This document shows, in pieces, positions 62,248-64,000 of a DNA stretch of 64,000 nt. Source of the stretch: Moniliophthora roreri (taxonomy: Eukaryota; Basidiomycota; Agaricomycetes; Agaricales; Marasmiaceae); NCBI GenBank assembly GCA_001466705.2, contig LATX02000003.1, positions 118,487-182,486 on the forward strand, written 5' to 3'. Position numbers and translations under genes: made by a program. Within the stretch, counting starts at the first letter, position 1. Each line of letters opens with the position of its first letter. The notes below the pieces were generated by a model. That model was not told where the DNA came from and made no database searches. It saw only the letters and a program-made list of their open reading frames with translations.

Positions 62248-64000
62248 ATGGCCGAGCCGAGTTGTACAAGTGTAACATCTACTCAAGTAACTATCAAGAC
62301 AGAACTGTCCTCTTCGAAGCATAAGGCTCATGATACCTCGCCCCCTCAGGTTTGTTCTCGTTAATCTCTCTTTAAAATCCCTTCCTTATTAACCTTTACT
62401 GTAGCCTCCTGCTGCAAAATGCCCTTGAACTGTTACCAAGGCTGCAGATAAGGTATTATTCTCTTTAATATTATATCTGTCTTGTCTTTAATACTTCATC
62501 CCCTTTAGAGTTCTGACCCTAAAGGCAAGAAACATGCCATTGACCTCCCTCTCAACAAAGGCGAGCAGGATGTAAGTCTCCATCTCTAAAATATTTCATT
62601 ACTTTTTCATTAATATTCTCTGATTTCTAGAATGCTGGAGATATGGATATTGATGAGCTAGACCCTTTGCAGCCATCTGCCATCAAGTCCATTCAAGACC
62701 TTGATCTGGAAGAGATCATTGGTGGAGTGGGTCAAGGCTGTCCTGCCAAGAAAAACACTTTGAATGTCCTCCATCTTCTCCAAGCTCTTGGCCAAACTAA
62801 GGCCATGGAGGTACTCTGATGTAAGTCATTTACCCACTACCTATTCCTATGTTCTCTAATTCTTTTTACTCTTTAGCTCACCCTGGACTGCTAAATCTTG
62901 GCCTCAGCGACACTTTCTGGCCTGTACACAAGATCATGTCCACACTGACAACTCATCCTGGGGTAATATTCTTGCTTTTCTCATAAATATTTTTGTTGTC
63001 TTCTCTAAATATTCCCTTGGTAGGCTGATGCAAATATCAACAGCGAACTCTTGTGCACTCAATGCAACTCAGCCAATGCTCATTGTGAAACTGGCTCAGG
63101 AACATCTACCTGCTGTCAGTAATGCACTTGCCTTCAATTGCAATGCTTGTTCAGGATGTACTTCTTCGATGCCTTCACTATAAACAATCAGCACTTTGTT
63201 CAGTCACTGAGTAGTCTAGCTGGTAATATTATTCTCTTTCTCTTGTCTCATCTCATTCTAACCTAACTATTCTTTCAGGTCTCGCTTTCCAGACGTCTGC
63301 CATTTTTGACTTGAGGATCTTGTCCTTCTGCATTCAACAACAGATCTCCCTCCTCCATGTCCAAGAGGAATCTGTAAAAAGTTCTCTTTGTCATTGTCAA
63401 GAGCTCCTTCAAGCCAGCTGCACTGATCCTCATGTCATTCTGAAATATCTATTCTGGCACTATCCCAACTTTGCTCCTTTGGAAGAACAGCTCAACATCC
63501 TCTGTACTTCTCTGGGTTGGATTGCTAGGGACATGGGTGTTCCTGACAGCTACAAATTCAAAGTTGTCTGTCCTGTGGATCTGTTTTTTGCTTCACTTAG
63601 CAATATACAGGTGATTTTGAAGGGTACCAACTTTGACATCACTGGTCTAAAGTCCAGTTTGTATATGATTGTTGACAACAAGGTCGTCATGGTTGATGGT
63701 TCTGAAGCTCTGCATTTCGAAGGCCATACCATTGAGAATGAAGCTGGTCCATCAAATTCCATAAGTCTCTTATCCCTTGTTTAATCTTCTTTCTACTAAT
63801 ATTTTATCCATCTCATAGACTGCTGATGCTAGGCCTTCCTCTGCTACCCCTCATGCCATTAGTCCTTCAAATACCATCATCTCAACTAACAAGGCCAGTA
63901 CTGTAGCAGCTGACAATGCCAATCCTTTGGTAAGTCTCATCTTTGTTAATATTCTAATCTCTTACTAACCAGCTACCTTCTAGTAAGCTGGTGGATATGC
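62248..64000 (+). pseudogene. Uncharacterised cysteine-containing multi-exon gene, family P copy 2 (runs off the window)
   Basis: It starts at 62248 ('MAEPSCTSVTSTQVTIKT') with about 50-nt introns throughout. Parts: Lys/Pro-rich short exons; 'GDMDIDELDPLQPSAIKS' and 'NTLNVLHLLQALGQTKAM'; 'HPGLLNLGLSDTFWPVHK'; a Cys module 'LCTQCNSANAHC' then 'TCCQ*CTCLQLQCLF'; and the C-terminal domain 'LGWIARDMGVPDSYKFKV' then 'IQVILKGTNFDITGLKSS'. The second half is homologous to 36826-39327, including the LKGT(D/N)F(N/D)IT motif. In-frame TGA or TAA at about 62430, 62818 and 63120 each equal a C-to-T change from Arg or Gln, so it is probably a pseudogene. A further exon follows from about 63820 and the gene continues past 64000. 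Confidence 0.5.

Noticed and set aside
1..64000. CRISPR array, rRNA operon or bacterial-type operon
   Set aside because: No regularly spaced short repeats and no rRNA-like sequence were seen. Splice sites and LTR elements show the DNA is eukaryotic.

Overview
The window looks like a transposon-packed stretch of a basidiomycete genome, most likely an agaricomycete mushroom-type fungus. Three things point that way: introns of about 50 nt with GT..AG ends and CTNAC-like branch sites, a Plavaka-type KDZ transposase that is typical of Agaricomycetes, and Tf1/sushi-like chromoviruses (Ty3/gypsy). It is a scaffold rather than one contig. Ten single N characters (384, 3869, 15702, 18015, 36067, 46198, 52374, 53985, 54448, 60039) mark joins, and eight of them have the same sequence on both sides or nearby. 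Several 'tandem duplications' are therefore probably unmerged contig ends or haplotypes.

Layout. 1-19.4 kb: CpG-poor, decayed DNA. It holds an old gag with its LTR, a 1.75-kb LTR-like repeat (R), gag and RT relics of another gypsy element, a Crypton-like tyrosine recombinase with a GCR1_C-like tail, and a RecQ-like helicase relic broken by R. 19.4-34.6 kb: CpG-retaining block. It holds a coiled-coil gene, a nearly intact Plavaka transposase, and a divergent multi-exon gene (24404-34400). One 50-nt intron of that gene carries a complete 7.2-kb Ty3/gypsy element with a 5-bp target duplication. 35.7-36.07 kb: the last exons of the TOR kinase gene (FATC domain), cut by a gap. 36.8-39.3 kb and 62.2-64 kb: two members of an uncharacterised cysteine-containing gene family, both with C-to-T nonsense codons. 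39.7-45.0 kb: nested repeats and a chromodomain relic. 45.05-56.16 kb: several copies of one chromovirus family on both strands. 56.2-57.1 kb: the 3' part of a multi-pass membrane protein gene. 58.0-58.5 kb: a solo LTR. 60-61.1 kb: another R copy, next to a Gly/Asp/Pro-rich ORF.

Most interesting. The chromoviruses carry, 3' of pol, a region in which two reading frames over the same DNA both stay recognisable in three diverged lineages: a zinc-knuckle-like Cys/His protein and a second protein marked by a VWDDED..LCAEW signature. The same family has a -1 slippery site (GGGTTTT) just before the gag stop, and a 12-nt LTR/PBS complementarity placed about 33 nt after a TATA box, as expected for Tf1-type self-priming. 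The two LTRs of the intronic element differ only where an ancestral CpG can be inferred. Almost every stop in the dead genes is one C-to-T (or G-to-A) change from a sense codon. The region has thus been shaped by CpG-directed mutation. Everything is from reading the sequence; no database search was run, and most repeat boundaries are approximate.
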